Positions 13,809 to 15,309 of a stretch of DNA of 15,309 nucleotides are shown piece by piece. The stretch is from JAVRLB01 sp049965455 (GTDB taxonomy: Archaea > Thermoplasmatota > Thermoplasmata > Thermoplasmatales > ARK-15): positions 1 through 15,309 of the forward strand of contig JBMFWH010000030.1 of assembly GCA_049965455.1 (NCBI GenBank), given 5' to 3'. Numbering within the stretch: position 1 is the stretch's first letter; every line of letters begins with the position of its first letter. A model generated the notes under the pieces. The model made no database searches and had not been told where the DNA came from. It saw nothing but the letters and a program-made list of their open reading frames with translations. The position numbers and the translations under genes are program-made.

Positions 13809-15029
13809 ATGAGCAAGTTTAAGGTTTCATCAGTTCTGGCAAACATTGCTAATTTAAGAAAGAATCGAACACTCTTAGCGATCTCTATCTCTGAACTTCT
13901 GCGTGTGATGGGCAGGTCGGGAGGTTGGATATTTATCCCGATATACTTGATTACCCTTAGAGATATCTCTTTCTTTACGGTGGGTGTGCTATTTTTCATA
14001 TCTTCTGCATTTACTATCCCTACAAGCATATACGGTGGAAACCTCATAGATCGGTTTGGAAGAAGGAAGATGGCAGTTTTTTTACCGCCTCTGCTGATGC
14101 TTGTATATTTTACTATTTCAGCATCTATTTATTTTAACTTATCTATTTTCATCATATTTGCAGCTTTTATTAGCATCGGACCTCTGAGCAGCATTCAGGG
14201 AATCACGGATACGGTAATGATCACGGATACTACTGCTGAAAAAGATAGGATAAATGCGTACAGCATGGTCAGGATTGCCGCAAATATCGGATTTTCAATA
14301 GGCCCTGCATTGGGAGGGTTGGTGGTGGTGTTCAACTATTCTTATGTTACAGTCATACCTGCCATTGGAGCTATCGCAGAGCTGTTTTTATATGTAAGAT
14401 TCGTGAATGAAACGCTACCGCCCAGGAAAGCTGAAAACGTTAAGAGAAAAGCCATATCCTTTCCCTATGAAGACAAATTGTTTATTATCATTGGTTTCCT
14501 GCTAGCAATGACCTTATTTGCAGGAGGGCCTTGGGAATACATACTGAACCAATTCTTCTCAAGGGCCTATTATTTTTCCAGCTGGCAAATAGGGTTGCTG
14601 TTTGCTGTAAATGGGTTGACGGTTATCATATTCCAGATCCCCATCAACAGCATTTTGAAGAATGTGAGCGAATTGAACAGAATATCGCTGGGAATGATTA
14701 TATATGCCTCTTCTTTTTTTGTGATTGGCCTCACCAATAATTTCTATCTGCTGAGCTTAGATATCATATTTCTCACTTTTGGAGAAAACACAATCTCTCC
14801 AGCCATAAGCACTATAATCGGAAAAATAGCACCGATGGACAAAAGAGGTGAATATTTTGGAGGCTTTTCAATGATAAGCGGCGTGGTAGGACCGTTTTCC
14901 CCGGTTTTTTATGAGTATTTGCTGACACTATTTATACGCCAGTTTGTCCTCTTATGGGGCATTATTGCTATTATCTGCATAATACTGGCTGTTGCTGTAT
15001 TTTTGTTTCAAAAACTTGAATATGATTAA
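13809..15029 (+). CDS. MFS transporter
   Basis: A 406-residue carrier of about 12 helices with a clear family loop GGNLIDRFGRRKM (76-88) after helix 2. The first half also has a helix 5 segment rich in glycine (FSIGPALGGLVVVF), as in drug/proton antiporters. It could be a multidrug-type exporter, but no substrate can be assigned. It follows the APC permease in the same direction with a 53-base gap holding A/T-rich boxes (13761-13770 and 13768-13778), so it may have its own promoter with a short leader. No Shine-Dalgarno sequence is visible. It is followed by a run of eight Ts and then by insertion-sequence remnants. It is not closely similar by eye to the other two MFS proteins of the window, so the three are probably not recent duplicates. 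Confidence 0.85.
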   Translation: MSKFKVSSVLANIANLRKNRTLLAISISELLRVMGRSGGWIFIPIYLITLRDISFFTVGVLFFISSAFTIPTSIYGGNLIDRFGRRKMAVFLPPLLMLVYFTISASIYFNLSIFIIFAAFISIGPLSSIQGITDTVMITDTTAEKDRINAYSMVRIAANIGFSIGPALGGLVVVFNYSYVTVIPAIGAIAELFLYVRFVNETLPPRKAENVKRKAISFPYEDKLFIIIGFLLAMTLFAGGPWEYILNQFFSRAYYFSSWQIGLLFAVNGLTVIIFQIPINSILKNVSELNRISLGMIIYASSFFVIGLTNNFYLLSLDIIFLTFGENTISPAISTIIGKIAPMDKRGEYFGGFSMISGVVGPFSPVFYEYLLTLFIRQFVLLWGIIAIICIILAVAVFLFQKLEYD

Positions 15030-15074
15030 TATTTCTATACTTCTCATCCGTACGAATCCAAAATATCTGTAAAA

Positions 15075-15082
15075 TTTTTTTT
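15075..15082 (+). terminator. Oligo-T terminator after the last MFS gene
   Basis: A run of eight Ts lies about 45 bases after the MFS stop codon, followed by further T-rich DNA to 15094. It is the longest T-tract after any gene in the window and fits intrinsic archaeal termination. Confidence 0.45.
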
Positions 15083-15109
15083 CATTATTTTTATAGGAAA
15101 GTTAGGAGT

Positions 15110-15166
15110 TTGAGGGAAGCTGTAAAACTCCAACCTTTAGGGAGGAGATACGCGGACTTCCCTCAA
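15110..15166 (+). repeat. Long hairpin upstream of tnpB, possible IS605-type element end or guide-RNA scaffold
   Basis: TTGAGGGAAG (15110-15119) is the exact reverse complement of CTTCCCTCAA (15157-15166), with a 37-base interior. Inside, CTCC (15128-15131) can pair with GGAG (15144-15147) across CCTTTAGG. The structure lies 40 bases before the start of a tnpB-like frame. IS200/IS605 elements carry subterminal hairpins and no terminal inverted repeats, so this may be the left end of the element, or a guide-RNA scaffold left by a second copy. Confidence 0.5.
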
Positions 15167-15205
15167 TGGAAAAATTTGATAATAATTTTGCTATACTAAT
15201 AAATA

Positions 15206-15309
15206 ATGTTCAGAACTATTAAACTGAAACTCCCAGGCAGTTCAAAGAAGCTACACAGATAGTTCTGGACTATGGTTTTGAGCATAAAACATTCAACAAA
15301 AATAAGCTC
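15206..15309 (+). pseudogene. tnpB: IS605-type tnpB, N-terminal part, frameshifted and cut by the window edge
   Basis: From the ATG at 15206 the frame reads MFRTIKLKLPGSSKKLHR and stops at TAG 15260-15262. From 15238 the neighbouring frame reads QFKEATQIVLDYGFEHKTFN and then KNKL up to the edge. Both pieces resemble the start of archaeal IS605-family TnpB: RTxKLxLP, then a helix with (Q/A)FxxAxQxVLxxGFExxTYNKxKL. In intact copies about a dozen residues separate them, so here a small deletion plus a frame change has joined them. TnpB is an RNA-guided nuclease; its RuvC-like motifs and zinc finger would lie beyond the window. A sequencing error would explain the frame change but not the missing residues. 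Confidence 0.6.

Overview
The window looks like a piece of an archaeal chromosome, most likely from the Thermoplasmatales. This rests on content: an archaeal-type Elp3, a ThiN-domain regulator of the ThiR type, many AUA and AGG codons, moderately AT-rich DNA, A/T-rich TATA-like boxes (several reading TTTAAATA) about 25-29 bases before start codons, and genes that mostly lack Shine-Dalgarno sites and so appear leaderless. Genus and species cannot be fixed from the sequence alone. Coding density is high and there is no gene-free stretch over 300 bases. No rRNA, tRNA or CRISPR array was seen.

Layout. 1-127: no clear gene, but a short hairpin that may be the 3' end of an IS605-type tnpB unit lying to the left. 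128-1339 (-): MFS transporter of the fosmidomycin-resistance-like type. 1441-1878 (+): small coiled-coil protein with two membrane segments. 1925-3225 (+): enoyl-CoA hydratase overlapping a QueH-family protein. 3347-4579 (+): second MFS transporter. 4640-7699 (+): a tight three-gene operon of a B12-dependent acyl-CoA mutase (catalytic subunit, B12-binding subunit, MeaB-type GTPase chaperone). 7700-8839 (-): acyl-CoA dehydrogenase, abutting meaB tail to tail with no gap. 8933-10731 (-): two-gene unit of a ThiR-like regulator and a 2-hydroxyacid dehydrogenase. 10768-12354 (-): Elp3. 12433-13755 (+): APC-type amino-acid permease. 13809-15029 (+): third MFS transporter. 15100-15309 (+): hairpin and the start of a damaged IS605-type tnpB that runs off the window.

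How the genes may work together. The mutase carries the residue pair that distinguishes isobutyryl-CoA mutase from methylmalonyl-CoA mutase (Phe for Tyr89 and Gln for Arg207, Propionibacterium numbering). With a short-chain type acyl-CoA dehydrogenase next door and an enoyl-CoA hydratase 2 kb upstream, the region could encode isobutyryl-CoA -> butyryl-CoA -> crotonyl-CoA -> 3-hydroxybutyryl-CoA, a branched-chain acid or valine route by carbon-skeleton rearrangement. The three MFS carriers and the APC permease fit a peptide- or amino-acid-scavenging heterotroph. Other points of interest are QueH in an archaeon, a 2-hydroxyacid dehydrogenase without the usual catalytic Glu translationally overlapped with a thiamine-type regulator, and a perfect 14-bp tandem repeat in that regulator's promoter.
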